From assembly GCF_003952505.1 (NCBI RefSeq), contig NZ_CP034450.1, positions 744,001-808,000 on the forward strand: a stretch of DNA of 64,000 nucleotides, in the 5' to 3' direction. Positions within the stretch are counted from its first letter, which is position 1. Each line of letters begins with the position of its first letter. A program made the position numbers and the translations under genes. Under the pieces are notes generated by a model that saw nothing but the letters and a program-made list of their open reading frames with translations, ran no database searches and was not told where the DNA came from. This DNA is from Mesorhizobium sp. M4B.F.Ca.ET.058.02.1.1. Its GTDB lineage: Bacteria; Pseudomonadota; Alphaproteobacteria; Rhizobiales; Rhizobiaceae. Below, one piece after another: positions 41,744 to 51,665 of this stretch.

Positions 41744-43309
41744 GTGAGTGCAAATCACGACAGCGCGAATCTGCTTGAAGTTCGTGGGCTGACCAAGATT
41801 TTCGGCACGCTGACGGCGTGTAACCATATCGACCTCAACATCGCCAAGGGCGAGATCCACGCCCTGCTCGGCGAGAACGGCGCTGGCAAGTCGACGCTGG
41901 TCAAGATGCTATTCGGTTCGCTGGAGCCGAATTCGGGTGAGATCTTCTGGGACGGCCAGCCAGTCCGGATCACCAACCCGGGCGCCGCCAAGAAGCTCGG
42001 CATCGGCATGGTGTTCCAGCATTTCTCGCTCTTCGAGGCGTTGACCGCGGCGGAGAACATCGCGCTGTCGCTGGATGACGGCTCGCCGATCAGCAGCATC
42101 GCCGCCAAGGCGAGGGCGCTCTCCTACAGCTACGGCCTGCCGCTCGATCCTGAATCGCTGGTCGGCGACCTCTCGGTCGGCGAACGCCAGCGCATCGAGA
42201 TCATCCGCTGCCTGCTGCAGACACCGCAGCTGATCATCCTCGACGAACCGACATCGGTGCTGACGCCGCAGGAAGCCGACAAGCTGTTCGAGACGCTGGA
42301 AAGGCTGCGCTCGGAAGGCAAGTCGATCCTCTACATCTCGCACCGGCTGGAAGAGGTCAAACGTATCTGCGACCGCGCCACGGTGCTGCGCCACGGCAAG
42401 GTGGTCGGCCATTGCAACCCGCGCCAGGAGACCGCCGCCTCGCTCGCCCGCATGATGGTTGGCACCGAGGTCAAGGCGGTGGTGCGCGCGCCGGCCGAAG
42501 GCATCGAGATGGCGCCGGCGCTGCTCGAGATCCGCGCGCTGACCCGCAAGCCGGCGACGCCGTTCTCGATCCCGCTGAGGAACATCAACCTCACCGTGCG
42601 CGCCGGCGAGGTGATCGGCATCGCCGGCGTCGCCGGCAATGGCCAGGGCGAATTCTTCGAATCCGTCTCCGGCGAGGCGATGCAGCCGGATGCCGGCTCG
42701 GTGCGCATCCGCGGCAAGGACGCCGGCGGCCTCACCATCACCGGCAGGCGGCTGATGGGCGCGGCCTTCGTGCCGGAGGAGCGGCTTGGCCATGGTGCCG
42801 CGCCGCGCATGAAGCTCTCGGAAAACCTGCTACTGTCGCGCCACGCCACCGACGGCAAGGCCTTTGTCGGCTCTGGCGGCATGGTCAAGAGCGCCGCCAT
42901 CTACGCTGCTTCCCAGCGTATCATCGAGGTGATGGACGTTCGCAAGAGCGCGCCCGATCCGGAAGCCGCGGCATTGTCCGGCGGCAACTTACAGAAATTC
43001 ATCGTCGGCCGCGAACTCGACCGCAAGCCGAGCGTCATGGTGGTCAACCAGCCGACCTGGGGGGTCGATGCCGGTGCCGCGGCCCACATCCGCCAGGCGC
43101 TGATCGAACTGGCACGCAGCGGCTCGGCGGTGCTGGTCATCAGCCAGGACCTCGACGAGTTGTTCGAGATCTCGGATGCAATCGCGGTGATGCACAATGG
43201 CGAATTGTCGAAACCGCTACCGATCGCCGAAGCGACCTTCGAGAAGATCGGCCTCTTGATGGGCGGCGCCGAGCCCGGCCACGCCGAACACACGCTGGAG
43301 ACGGCATGA
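41744..43309 (+). CDS. BMP-type ABC transporter ATP-binding protein (two ATPase domains)
   Basis: A 521-residue tandem ATPase of the nucleoside/simple-sugar importer class. The first domain has Walker A LLGENGAGKSTLVKMLFG, signature LSVGERQRIEIIRCLLQTPQ and Walker B LIILDEPTSVLTPQEA. The second has a degenerate P-loop (IAGVAGNGQGEFFE), signature LSGGNLQKFIVGRELDRKP and a degenerate Walker B (VMVVNQPTWGVD). One working and one degenerate site is typical. The GTG at 41744 with GGGAGG just before it was preferred over ATG codons at 41696 and 41732. First gene of a four-gene operon. Confidence 0.93.
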   Translation: MSANHDSANLLEVRGLTKIFGTLTACNHIDLNIAKGEIHALLGENGAGKSTLVKMLFGSLEPNSGEIFWDGQPVRITNPGAAKKLGIGMVFQHFSLFEALTAAENIALSLDDGSPISSIAAKARALSYSYGLPLDPESLVGDLSVGERQRIEIIRCLLQTPQLIILDEPTSVLTPQEADKLFETLERLRSEGKSILYISHRLEEVKRICDRATVLRHGKVVGHCNPRQETAASLARMMVGTEVKAVVRAPAEGIEMAPALLEIRALTRKPATPFSIPLRNINLTVRAGEVIGIAGVAGNGQGEFFESVSGEAMQPDAGSVRIRGKDAGGLTITGRRLMGAAFVPEERLGHGAAPRMKLSENLLLSRHATDGKAFVGSGGMVKSAAIYAASQRIIEVMDVRKSAPDPEAAALSGGNLQKFIVGRELDRKPSVMVVNQPTWGVDAGAAAHIRQALIELARSGSAVLVISQDLDELFEISDAIAVMHNGELSKPLPIAEATFEKIGLLMGGAEPGHAEHTLETA

Positions 43310-44418
43310 TGCGCCTCGAACTCGTCAAACGCCCGCAGCGCTCGGCGCTGTTTTCGATGCTGTCGCCCTTCATCGCCTTCGCGTTGACGATGATCGCCGG
43401 GGCCATCCTGTTCGCGCTGCTCGGCGTCAATCCGCTCAATGCCTTCAAGATCTATTTCATCGAGCCGATCAGCCAGGTCTGGCAGTTGCACGAGTTGGCG
43501 ATCAAGGCCGCTCCGCTGATCCTGATCGCGGTCGGCCTGTCGGTCTGCTACCGGGCCAATATCTGGAACATCGGCGCCGAGGGGCAGCTGATCTTCGGCG
43601 CCATTTTCGGCTCGATCATCCCGGTGCTGTTCCCCCATTTCGAAGGCCCGCTGGTGCTGCCGCTGATGCTTATCCTCGGCATGTTCGGCGGTGCAGTCTA
43701 TGCCGCCATCCCGGCACTGCTGAAGACGCGCTTCAGCACAAACGAGATCCTGACCAGCCTGATGCTGGTCTACGTCGCACAGCTCTTCCTCGACTGGCTG
43801 GTGCGGGGCCCGTGGCGCGATCCGCAAGGCCATGGCTTCCCGCAGACCATCCAGTTCGGCGACTCCGCCATCCTGCCCGAACTGATGCCTGACGCCGGGC
43901 GCGCCAATTGGGGCTTCGTCTTCGCCCTGGTCGCCGCCGTGCTGATCTGGCTGCTGATGGGCCGCATGCTGAAGGGCTTCGAGGTCCGCGTGCTGGGCTC
44001 CAGCCCGAGGGCAGGGCGCTTCGCCGGCTTCGGCTTCAACCGCATGGTGTTCTTCACCTTCCTGTTGTCGGGGGCGCTTGCCGGCCTGGCCGGTATCTCG
44101 GAAGTCTCAGGCGCGATCAACCAGCTGCAGCCCGTGATCTCTCCCGGTTATGGCTTCACCGCCATTATCGTCGCCTTCCTCGGCCGGCTCAACCCGCTCG
44201 GCATCATCGCCGCGGGCCTTGTTCTGGCGCTGACCTATCTCGGCGGCGAGGCCGTGCAGAGCGCGCTCGGCATCTCCGACAAGGTGGCGCGCGTGTTCCA
44301 GGGCATGCTTCTTTTCTTCGTGCTCGGCTGCGACACGCTCATCCACTACCGCATTCGTCTGATCGGCTTTGCCGCGCCAAAGCTCGAGGCCGCGCCCAAG
44401 CTGGAGGAGGCACGCTGA
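43306..44418 (+). CDS. BMP-type ABC transporter permease 1
   Basis: A 370-residue permease with about ten membrane segments of the BPD_transp_2 family. It contains YRANIWNIGAEGQLIFGAIF, the family signature, and NEILTSLMLVYVAQLFLDWL. It pairs with the next gene. The ATG overlaps the ATPase stop (ATGA); the longer frame upstream lies inside the ATPase gene. Confidence 0.93.
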   Translation: MMRLELVKRPQRSALFSMLSPFIAFALTMIAGAILFALLGVNPLNAFKIYFIEPISQVWQLHELAIKAAPLILIAVGLSVCYRANIWNIGAEGQLIFGAIFGSIIPVLFPHFEGPLVLPLMLILGMFGGAVYAAIPALLKTRFSTNEILTSLMLVYVAQLFLDWLVRGPWRDPQGHGFPQTIQFGDSAILPELMPDAGRANWGFVFALVAAVLIWLLMGRMLKGFEVRVLGSSPRAGRFAGFGFNRMVFFTFLLSGALAGLAGISEVSGAINQLQPVISPGYGFTAIIVAFLGRLNPLGIIAAGLVLALTYLGGEAVQSALGISDKVARVFQGMLLFFVLGCDTLIHYRIRLIGFAAPKLEAAPKLEEAR

Positions 44419-45338
44419 TGGAAATCACCGTCAACATTCTTTTGACCATCGCCACCGCGGCGACGCCGCTGCTCATCGCGGCAATCGGCGAACTGGTGGT
44501 CGAGCGCTCCGGCGTCCTCAACCTCGGCGTCGAGGGCATGATGATCATGGGCGCCGTCGGCGGCTTCGGCGCCGGCTATCTCACCGGTTCGCCCTGGATC
44601 GGCCTGCTCGCCGCGATCGCCGTGGGGGCGCTGTTCTCGCTGCTGTTTGCCGTCATGACGCTGTCGCTGGCCACCAACCAGGTGGCGACCGGCCTGTCGC
44701 TGACATTGCTCGGCCTCGGTCTCTCCGGCATGATGGGAACGAGTTTCGTCGGCCAGCCCGGCCAGCGCCTGCCCAATCTCGACATTCCCGGCCTGAGCTC
44801 GATCCCGGTCGTCGGCAAGCTCATCTTCGGCCAGGATCCGGTCTTCTACATCTCGATCGCGCTGACCGCCGCCGTCACGTGGTTCCTGTTCAGGACCCGC
44901 ACCGGTCTGACGCTCCGCTCGATCGGCGACAGCCACTCTTCGGCGCATGCGCTGGGCATCCACGTCATCCGCTACCGCTATCTGGCGGTGATCTTCGGCG
45001 GCGCCTGCGCCGGTCTTGCGGGCGGACACCTGTCGCTGGTGTACACGCCGCAATGGGTGGAGAACATGACCGCGGGGCGCGGCTGGATCGCGCTGGCGCT
45101 GGTGGTGTTCGCCTCCTGGCGGCCGTGGCGGGTGCTGGCCGGCGCCTACATCTTCGGCGCGGTGTGGATCGGCCAGCTTCATGCACAGGCTTTTGGCATT
45201 CCGATACCGTCGCAGATGCTTTCTTCGCTGCCCTATCTGGCAACCGTCGTGGTTCTCGTTCTAATCTCGCGCAACAAGCGTCTGACGATGATGAACACGC
45301 CGGCTTCCTTGGGGCAGCCATTCGTTCCGGATCGTTGA
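44418..45338 (+). CDS. BMP-type ABC transporter permease 2
   Basis: A 306-residue BPD_transp_2 permease with about eight to nine membrane segments. VERSGVLNLGVEGMMIMGAV and SIGDSHSSAHALGIHVIRYR are its signature segments. The ATG shares one base with the upstream stop (TGATG), so translation is coupled. Together with permease 1 it forms the transmembrane pore of a nucleoside-like importer. Confidence 0.93.
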   Translation: MEITVNILLTIATAATPLLIAAIGELVVERSGVLNLGVEGMMIMGAVGGFGAGYLTGSPWIGLLAAIAVGALFSLLFAVMTLSLATNQVATGLSLTLLGLGLSGMMGTSFVGQPGQRLPNLDIPGLSSIPVVGKLIFGQDPVFYISIALTAAVTWFLFRTRTGLTLRSIGDSHSSAHALGIHVIRYRYLAVIFGGACAGLAGGHLSLVYTPQWVENMTAGRGWIALALVVFASWRPWRVLAGAYIFGAVWIGQLHAQAFGIPIPSQMLSSLPYLATVVVLVLISRNKRLTMMNTPASLGQPFVPDR

Positions 45339-45390
45339 CAACAAACAAAAAGACGGGAAGCTCCAAGGCTTAACTCAGAGAGGTAACACG

Positions 45391-46458
45391 ATGAAAAAAT
45401 TGCTTATTGCCCTGATGACCACGACCGCGGCCATTTCGCTGGCGGCAACGGCCGAAGCCGCCGACAAGCTCAAGGCGTGCTGGGTCTATACGGGCCCGAT
45501 CGGCGACTTCGGCTATTCCTACCAGCACGACCAGGGCCGCCTCGAGGTGGAGAAGGCGCTCGGCGACAAGGTCGAGACCGCTTATCTGGAGAACGTCTCG
45601 GAAGGCCCCGACGCCGACCGCGCCTTCGAGCGCCTGGCGCGCGAAGGCTGCAAGCTCATCTTCGGCACCTCCTTCGGCTTCATGGATGCCGAAGTGAAGG
45701 TGGCCAAGAAATTCCCGAAGGTGATGTTCGAGCACGCCACTGGCTACAAGACCGGCGACAATCTCGGCATCTACAATGCGCGCTTCTATGAAGGGCGCTA
45801 CGTCCTCGGCCAGATCGCCGCCAAGGAATCGAAGGCCGGCGTCGCCGGCTACATCGTGTCCTTCCCGATCCCCGAAGTGGTGATGGGCATCAACTCCTTC
45901 ATGCTCGGCGCGCAGTCGGTCAACCCGAACTTCAAGGCCAAGATCGTCTGGGTGAACTCGTGGTTCGATCCGGGCAAGGAAGCCGACGCCGCCAAGGCGC
46001 TGTTCGACCAGGGCGCAGACATCATCGTCCAGCACACCGATTCCACCGCCGCGCTGCAGGTGGCGGAGGAGCGCAAGCTGCACGGATTCGGCCAGTCCTC
46101 GGACATGATCAAGTTCGCGCCGAACGCGCAGCTCACCTCGCTTACCGACGAATGGGGGCCGTACTACATCAGCCGCGTCCAGGCTGCCATCGACGGCACC
46201 TGGAAGCCGGACAATGTATGGCTGGGCATCAAGGACGGCGCCGTCAAGCTTGCGCCGTTCACCAACATGCCCGACGACGTCAAGGCGATGGCCGAGGCGA
46301 CCACCAAGAAGATCGCCGATGGCTGGAACCCCTTCACCGGGCCGATCGCCAAGCAGGACGGCTCGCCCTGGTTGAAGGACGGCGAAGTCGCAGACGACGG
46401 TACGCTGCTCGGCATGAATTTCTACGTCAAGGGCGTCGACGACAAGCTGCCGCAGTAA
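45391..46458 (+). CDS. BMP family ABC transporter substrate-binding protein
   Basis: A 355-residue periplasmic protein of the Bmp/Med (PnrA-like) family. Signal peptide about residues 1-23 (ending TAEA). Then LKACWVYTGPIGDFGYSYQH, the typical DxGWSxxH-like entry, and GKEADAAKALFDQGADIIVQ with QHTDSTAALQVAEE. Members bind purine nucleosides or related compounds. GAGAGG precedes the ATG. It is last in the operon and followed by a terminator. Confidence 0.94.
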   Translation: MKKLLIALMTTTAAISLAATAEAADKLKACWVYTGPIGDFGYSYQHDQGRLEVEKALGDKVETAYLENVSEGPDADRAFERLAREGCKLIFGTSFGFMDAEVKVAKKFPKVMFEHATGYKTGDNLGIYNARFYEGRYVLGQIAAKESKAGVAGYIVSFPIPEVVMGINSFMLGAQSVNPNFKAKIVWVNSWFDPGKEADAAKALFDQGADIIVQHTDSTAALQVAEERKLHGFGQSSDMIKFAPNAQLTSLTDEWGPYYISRVQAAIDGTWKPDNVWLGIKDGAVKLAPFTNMPDDVKAMAEATTKKIADGWNPFTGPIAKQDGSPWLKDGEVADDGTLLGMNFYVKGVDDKLPQ

Positions 46459-46475
46459 GCGACGGTCGGACATTG

Positions 46476-46510
46476 AAATGAAAGGCCGCCCTCGGGGCGG
46501 CCTTTCATTT
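46476..46510. terminator. bidirectional terminator between BMP operon and rimO
   Basis: AAATGAAAGGCCGCC and GGGCGGCCTTTCATTT form a long stem with a CTCG loop. A and T tracts on both sides suit both converging transcripts (BMP operon, plus; rimO, minus). Confidence 0.9.
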
Positions 46511-46525
46511 GCCGCATATTTTGCG

Positions 46526-47839
46526 TCAGACCGCCGAGCCGTAGAGATCGTAGGCGTCGGCGCGATCGACCTTGACCGTAACGATGTCGCCGGCGCGCAG
46601 CGGACGGCGTGACTGGATGTGCACCGAGCCGTCGATCTCCGGTGCGTCATATTTGGTGCGGCCCTTGGCCGACATTCCGTGCGCCTCGTCGATCAGCACC
46701 GGCAGGCGCTTGCCGACCTTCTTGGCGAGCTGCGTGGCCGAGATCTTCTGCTGGCGCTGCATGAAGCGATGCCAGCGCGCTTCCTTGATCTCCTGCGGCA
46801 CCTGCTCGAGGCCGAGATCGTTGGAGCGCGCCCCCTTGACCGGCTCGTATTTGAAACAGCCTGCGCGGTCGATCTTCGCCTCGTCCAGCCAGTCGAGCAG
46901 CATCTCGAAATCCTCATCCGTCTCGCCCGGAAAGCCGACGATGAAGGTGGAGCGGATGGCGAGATCCGGGCAAGTCTCGCGCCAGCCGCGGATGCGCTCA
47001 AGCGTCTTTTCGCCATGCGCTGGCCGGCGCATGTTCTTCAGCACCTGCGGCGAGGCATGCTGGAACGGGATGTCGAGATAGGGAAGGATCTTACCGTCCG
47101 CCATCAGCGGAATGACGTCGGCGACATGCGGGTAGGGATAGACATAGTGCATGCGGATCCAGATGCCGAGCTTGCCGAGCTCTTCGGCCAGGTCGAGGAA
47201 TTTTGCCTTGACCTCGCGGTCGCCGAACATGCTGGTCTGGTACTTGATGTCTATGCCGTAGGCGCTGGTGTCCTGCGAGATGACGAGGATTTCCTTCACG
47301 CCAGCCTTGGCCAGCTTCTCGGCCTCGCGCAAAACGTCGGCCGCCGGTCGTGAGACGAGGTCGCCGCGCAGCGCTGGGATGATGCAGAAGGTGCAGCGGT
47401 TGTTGCAGCCTTCGGAGATCTTGAGATAGGCGTAGTGGCGCGGCGTGAGCTTCACGCCTTGCGGCGGCAGAAGGTCGATATAGGGATCGTGGCTGGGCGG
47501 GGCCGCCTCGTGCACCGCTGCCATGACGCTCTCATAGGCTTGCGGCCCGGTGATCGCCAGCACATTGGGGTGCTTCTCGCGGATGACCTCGGGCTCGGCG
47601 CCAAGGCAGCCGGTGACGATGACACGGCCATTCTCGGACAGCGCCGAGCCGATGGCGTTGAGCGACTCGTCGCGCGCGGAATCGAGGAAGCCGCAGGTGT
47701 TGACCACGACGAGATCGGCCCCGTCATGCTTGCGCGCGATCTCGTAGCCTTCCGCGCGCAGCCGCGTGATGATGCGCTCGGAATCGACGAGCGCCTTCGG
47801 GCATCCAAGACTGACGAAACTGACGCGAGGGGCAGACAT
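46526..47839 (-). CDS. rimO: ribosomal protein S12 methylthiotransferase RimO
   Basis: A 437-residue radical SAM methylthiotransferase. The N-terminal UPF0004 domain has cysteines in [27 protein letters not shown] and VTGCLGAEP for the auxiliary cluster. The radical SAM motif is [24 protein letters not shown] domain closes the protein ([20 protein letters not shown]). The order and the SxGCPKNxxDxE-like start identify RimO rather than MiaB. It adds a methylthio group to an aspartate of ribosomal protein S12. Confidence 0.96.
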   Translation of the reverse strand: MSAPRVSFVSLGCPKALVDSERIITRLRAEGYEIARKHDGADLVVVNTCGFLDSARDESLNAIGSALSENGRVIVTGCLGAEPEVIREKHPNVLAITGPQAYESVMAAVHEAAPPSHDPYIDLLPPQGVKLTPRHYAYLKISEGCNNRCTFCIIPALRGDLVSRPAADVLREAEKLAKAGVKEILVISQDTSAYGIDIKYQTSMFGDREVKAKFLDLAEELGKLGIWIRMHYVYPYPHVADVIPLMADGKILPYLDIPFQHASPQVLKNMRRPAHGEKTLERIRGWRETCPDLAIRSTFIVGFPGETDEDFEMLLDWLDEAKIDRAGCFKYEPVKGARSNDLGLEQVPQEIKEARWHRFMQRQQKISATQLAKKVGKRLPVLIDEAHGMSAKGRTKYDAPEIDGSVHIQSRRPLRAGDIVTVKVDRADAYDLYGSAV

Positions 47840-47959
47840 AAGCTTTTCCGGGCTTTTCGGGATCGGCGGCGCAATACCACACTAATTGCGGCATTGGTAT
47901 GGGCAACGGCTGCGGCGAAACACAACCGTCGTTGTTCCGCCTGCCGCTGGCGCCGATCG

Positions 47960-48619
47960 TCAACTTACCGCTGCATTGACATGCGGCCACACTTCCATCG
48001 CGCCCCGATAGACCATGTCGACTGCCACATAGAGGATGATCGCCAGGCCGATATAGGCAATCCAGCGATAGCGATGCAGCAGCCTGGCGATGAAGCTCGC
48101 GGCAAGGCCCATCAAGCCGATCGACAGCACGAGACCGATGACCAGCACCCAGAAATGATCGCGCGCCGCACCGGCGACCGCCAGCACGTTGTCGAGCGAC
48201 ATCGACACGTCGGCGACGACGATCTGCAGCGCCGCCTGGCCAAGCGTCTTGCGCGGCGCCTTGCCGGCGATCTTGCTGTCCCTGTCGAAGTCGGTATTGG
48301 ACAGTGCCTCCGTCGCCTCCTCCTCGTCGGCATGAGAGGTGCGCAACTCGCGGTACATCTTCCAGCACACCCACAAGAGCAGGATGCCGCCGGCGAGCAG
48401 CAGGCCGACGATAGCCAACAGCTTGACGGTTACTGCGGCAAACAGGATGCGCAGCACGGTCGCTGCCAGCACGCCGATGAGGATCGCCCTCTTGCGCTGC
48501 TCGGTGGGCAGGCCGGCGGCCGCCAGCCCGATGACGATCGCATTGTCGCCGGCCAGCACAAGATCGATGGCAATGACCTGGAGAAGGGCGGTCAAGCTTG
48601 CGGCGCTGAAAATGTCCAT
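47960..48619 (-). CDS. TerC family membrane protein
   Basis: A 219-residue integral membrane protein with about seven helices. The TerC signatures are LTALLQVIAIDLVLAGDNAI and ALQIVVADVSMSLDNVLAVA, each with the intramembrane acid-Asn pair (DN). TerC proteins are linked to manganese or calcium export and tellurite resistance, often supporting metalated exported proteins. A charged cytoplasmic loop lies at about residues 85-120 (HADEEEATEALSNTDFDRDS). Confidence 0.92.
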   Translation of the reverse strand: MDIFSAASLTALLQVIAIDLVLAGDNAIVIGLAAAGLPTEQRKRAILIGVLAATVLRILFAAVTVKLLAIVGLLLAGGILLLWVCWKMYRELRTSHADEEEATEALSNTDFDRDSKIAGKAPRKTLGQAALQIVVADVSMSLDNVLAVAGAARDHFWVLVIGLVLSIGLMGLAASFIARLLHRYRWIAYIGLAIILYVAVDMVYRGAMEVWPHVNAAVS

Positions 48620-48809
48620 CGGCTGGAGGCCCTTTGCTGTTCGCCGAGTGTCGGTCGTCGAATATCCAGACGCCCTAACGTGTATGGTTCGTGTGCGTCA
48701 AGTGACCGGCCGGAACAAGCGCGGCAAGCCGACTCTTTTCGACAGGCGAGTGATCGGTTCGGGTCAAAATGGCAGGTCGCCGACAGGCCGGCGCAAGTGC
48801 GTCGTGGCT

Positions 48810-49199
48810 CTAGTCGTAGAGATTGTACTTCGCCCAATCGGTTTCCGGGATCTCGTCGCCGATCCGGTAACGCAGCTGCAGGATCTGCATGTGGTCGGGC
48901 GCGGTCTGGCACTTGAACTTCAACCGATACCATTGCCCCTTGCTGCGGAAGGCCGCGCCCGGGCTCCGGATCGCGTCGGCGCTCATCTCCGGCGTAGCAA
49001 AGGCGTAGGCGACCACTCGGTCGGCCTTGTATTTGTGGTCGTCGTGGGTGATCCGATCGAGCACTTCCGCATCGCAGCGCTGTTCGAGCCGGGTCTGTGG
49101 ATCAAGTTTCAGGAGGCCGGCGCGCAGCGCGTTGTCCATCGCATAGGCCGGCCATGCCAGCGTCAAGGACGCCAAAACCAAGAGGCAGAGCTTTTTCAT
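48810..49199 (-). CDS. DUF930 secreted protein
   Basis: A 129-residue protein with a signal peptide (about residues 1-20, ending WPAYAM). The DUF930 domain has LLKLDPQTRLEQRCDAEVLD, VVAYAFATPEMSADAIRSPG and FRSKGQWYRLKFKCQTAPDH with two conserved cysteines. DUF930 is common in Hyphomicrobiales and has no known function. The ATG at 49199 gives an ideal signal peptide; the frame opens six codons upstream. Confidence 0.88.
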   Translation of the reverse strand: MKKLCLLVLASLTLAWPAYAMDNALRAGLLKLDPQTRLEQRCDAEVLDRITHDDHKYKADRVVAYAFATPEMSADAIRSPGAAFRSKGQWYRLKFKCQTAPDHMQILQLRYRIGDEIPETDWAKYNLYD

Positions 49200-49385
49200 C
49201 GGCGGGAGAAGCAGCATATTTTGTCTGAGAAATCAACCAGACCGCGGTCGGACGGCGGGCGTAGCCCTCACACGCTACTGCGGTATCTGGGCCTTTTTGC
49301 CTGTATGTGAGATGCGTCACATCGTCCAGGCTGGCGGTGCTGAAGAGTGTTTTCTCGATCCATGACGACGATACTGGAGGCGGCG

Positions 49386-49910
49386 ATGCGCGCGACCATT
49401 TCGATCCTCGTTCTGGCGGCGTCGTTGATGCCTCCGGCCTCGCTTGCCGACCCGGTGCAATCGTCGGAAGACATCATCAAGTTTTTCGCCAGCACAGCCC
49501 AGCTCGGCCAGTCGCGCGGAATATGCGTCGGCGCCGCAGACGAATGTGACGGCAAGGCGGACGCGCCGGCGCCGGCCGGCCTGGATATGCTGGTCAATTT
49601 CAATCTCGATTCCGCCGAACTCATGCCGGACGCCCGGGCCAAGCTTGGCGAATTTGCCAAGGCGCTGAAGGACAATCGCCTGAAGAGCCAGAACTTCGTC
49701 GTCGAAGGCTATACTGACGCCTCCGGCTCGCCCACCTACAACAGGGGACTTTCGGAACGCCGCGCCCAGTCGGTGACCGCATTCCTGCTGTCGAACGGCA
49801 TCGAGCCGTCGCGCATCACGTCCGTTGGCCTTGGCGCAACCCTTCCGCGGGTGGCCAATCCCTACGATCCGGTCAACCGCCGCGTCGAGATGCGCATGAA
49901 CACCCAGTAG
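49386..49910 (+). CDS. OmpA family protein
   Basis: A 174-residue secreted protein. The signal peptide (about 1-19, ending PPASLAD) is followed by an OmpA-like peptidoglycan-binding domain: LVNFNLDSAELMPDARAKLG, VVEGYTDASGSPTYNRGLSE, RRAQSVTAFLLSNGIEPSRI and VANPYDPVNRRVEMRMN with the diaminopimelate-binding Asp and Arg. It should tether the envelope to peptidoglycan. GGAGG lies 5 bases before the ATG at 49386. It converges with the caspase-like gene, 14 bases apart. Confidence 0.93.
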   Translation: MRATISILVLAASLMPPASLADPVQSSEDIIKFFASTAQLGQSRGICVGAADECDGKADAPAPAGLDMLVNFNLDSAELMPDARAKLGEFAKALKDNRLKSQNFVVEGYTDASGSPTYNRGLSERRAQSVTAFLLSNGIEPSRITSVGLGATLPRVANPYDPVNRRVEMRMNTQ

Positions 49911-49924
49911 ATCGCGTGATCTTG

Positions 49925-51370
49925 CTAGAACACGCCGCCGATGCCGATCCCACCGCTGATGTCGGGGGGAGGAGCGGCCGGACGCGAGGACTGCGGCTTC
50001 GAGGACCTTGCGGCCTTTCGGCTGGTCGCCGCCTTGCCGCGCGCAGGGGCGGCATCCGACGATATCCTGGCCGGCTTGGTCCTTTGCACGACGACCGGAT
50101 CCTTGCACACGCGGCCCGACTGCAAGAACAGGTCGCCCAGCAGTTCGACGGTGGGTTCAGTCGTCGATGCCGTGCGCCGGGTGTTCTTGTAGTAGCTGGT
50201 GACGGCGCGGACGGAGCCCTTGCCCCAATTTCCGTCGACGCTCGTGCGGTAACAGCCCAGGCGACGCAGCTCTGTCTGGATACTGCGCGCGAGATCGGTG
50301 GCCTTTTCCGGGTCCGGCTCGCCGGCCGACTTGCCGACGATCAGTGTTTCGAGGCCGGAGACTACGCTTTCCTTCGCGCCGTCGAGGCTGGCGACCTGCG
50401 TCCCGGCAGGCTTGGCCGAGGGATCCGACGGCGGTGTGATCTCGACCGACCGCAATGTCTGGCCGACGATGATCACCGCGGTCTGCAGGTCGTTGGAAGC
50501 AAGCTCGACCTGCAGCTTCTCCTTGGCGACCGGATCCGACAGGATGCGCGACAGGCTGGCGCTCAACTGGGTCGGATCGAGCACCTGCTGTTCGGTGAAG
50601 TAGAATTGCTCGCGCAGATTCGACTGATCCCACGGCACCTGACGACCGAGCGTGAGCGCCTCGGTCTCGTTGCGCACGCGTATCATCATGTCGGAAATGC
50701 TGAGCCCCGGGATTTCGATGTTCTGCAACAGGGCCGTGGTGAAGGGGCTGTTGTCGCCGGCTCCATCGACCGTGGTGTTGCCGGGCTGGGTCGCAAAGGC
50801 GACGAAAATGTTCTCGCCCACCTCGACCTGCGCGAGGCCATCGGCGGTGCTGGCACCTTCGCCCACCGGGTTGTTCCGGCAGGCGTCGAGGAAGATGAAG
50901 GTTTGCCGCTCACGGCTGGCAAATTTGGCGATCACATCATTGAGCCTGATCGCGCGCGCGGTCAGCTGCTCCAGGTTTTGCGCGTCGGGCGTGTCGACTG
51001 GCAAAAGATAGTTCTCGCCCTGAAGCTGGACGCCGTGGCCAGCGTAGAAAATGAGCACCGCGTTGGCGCCGGCAAGCTTGCCGGTGGCTTCCTGAAACAG
51101 CCTGGCAAATCCCTCCGCCGAAAGATCGGTGCCGGTGAGCACGTCGAAGTTCAGCCTTCTCAGGCTCTCGGAAAGTCTTCTGGCGTCGTTGTCGGCGTTG
51201 GCAAGGTGGGGGAGGCGTGCGCTTTGGTAGTTGGAATTGCCTATTACGATTGCCAGCCGCTTGGCGGGCTGGAGCGTCGGTTCTTCCACGGCGGCCGCCC
51301 AAACGCCTATCGGGCCGAGACATGAGAAGAGCAGAACCGCCACGATGCGCAGGAAGGGGCCACAGGTCAT
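49925..51370 (-). CDS. secreted caspase-like (peptidase C14) protein
   Basis: A 481-residue protein. A signal peptide spans about 1-25 (FLRIVAVLLFSCLGPIGVWA). A caspase/metacaspase p20-like domain follows: RLAIVIGNSNYQSARLPHLA, IFYAGHGVQLQGENYLLPVD with His112 and TFIFLDACRNNP with Cys164, the expected catalytic dyad. The second half has helical stretches, a pseudo peptidoglycan-binding module (ELRRLGCYRTSVDGNWGKGS) and a basic proline-rich tail ending in GGIGIGGVF. Bacterial members are poorly understood. The ATG at 51370 fits the signal peptide; an ATG at 51427 with GAGAGG upstream is an alternative. Confidence 0.9.
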   Translation of the reverse strand: MTCGPFLRIVAVLLFSCLGPIGVWAAAVEEPTLQPAKRLAIVIGNSNYQSARLPHLANADNDARRLSESLRRLNFDVLTGTDLSAEGFARLFQEATGKLAGANAVLIFYAGHGVQLQGENYLLPVDTPDAQNLEQLTARAIRLNDVIAKFASRERQTFIFLDACRNNPVGEGASTADGLAQVEVGENIFVAFATQPGNTTVDGAGDNSPFTTALLQNIEIPGLSISDMMIRVRNETEALTLGRQVPWDQSNLREQFYFTEQQVLDPTQLSASLSRILSDPVAKEKLQVELASNDLQTAVIIVGQTLRSVEITPPSDPSAKPAGTQVASLDGAKESVVSGLETLIVGKSAGEPDPEKATDLARSIQTELRRLGCYRTSVDGNWGKGSVRAVTSYYKNTRRTASTTEPTVELLGDLFLQSGRVCKDPVVVQRTKPARISSDAAPARGKAATSRKAARSSKPQSSRPAAPPPDISGGIGIGGVF

Positions 51371-51665
51371 GACGCGAGCTCGTCTCAGTTGGCGACAGTC
51401 TTCGAGCAATCGAAGCGCTCCCCCCATTGACGCCTCTCGCGCGCCGAACCCGCATCTTCGAAGACCCAAAAATTTTACATCAGAACCCATCTCGAAGGAA
51501 GGGTGGCGCCGTGACCGGTCAAAGTGAGTTACTATGATCTTCGATCGATTTTCTGCTAGTATGTCGAAATCGTATCTGTGGGGGCCGAATCGTTGTTCTT
51601 GGAGAATTCAATCGCATAGCTTGCACCGACTGTTTGAGTAAAACTTTAAGTACGGGGACACGAAA

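Noticed and set aside
42412..43305. Long N-terminal extension of permease 1 of the BMP transporter
   Set aside because: It runs through the ATPase gene in another frame; the ATG at 43306 has normal coupling and gives a standard-length permease.
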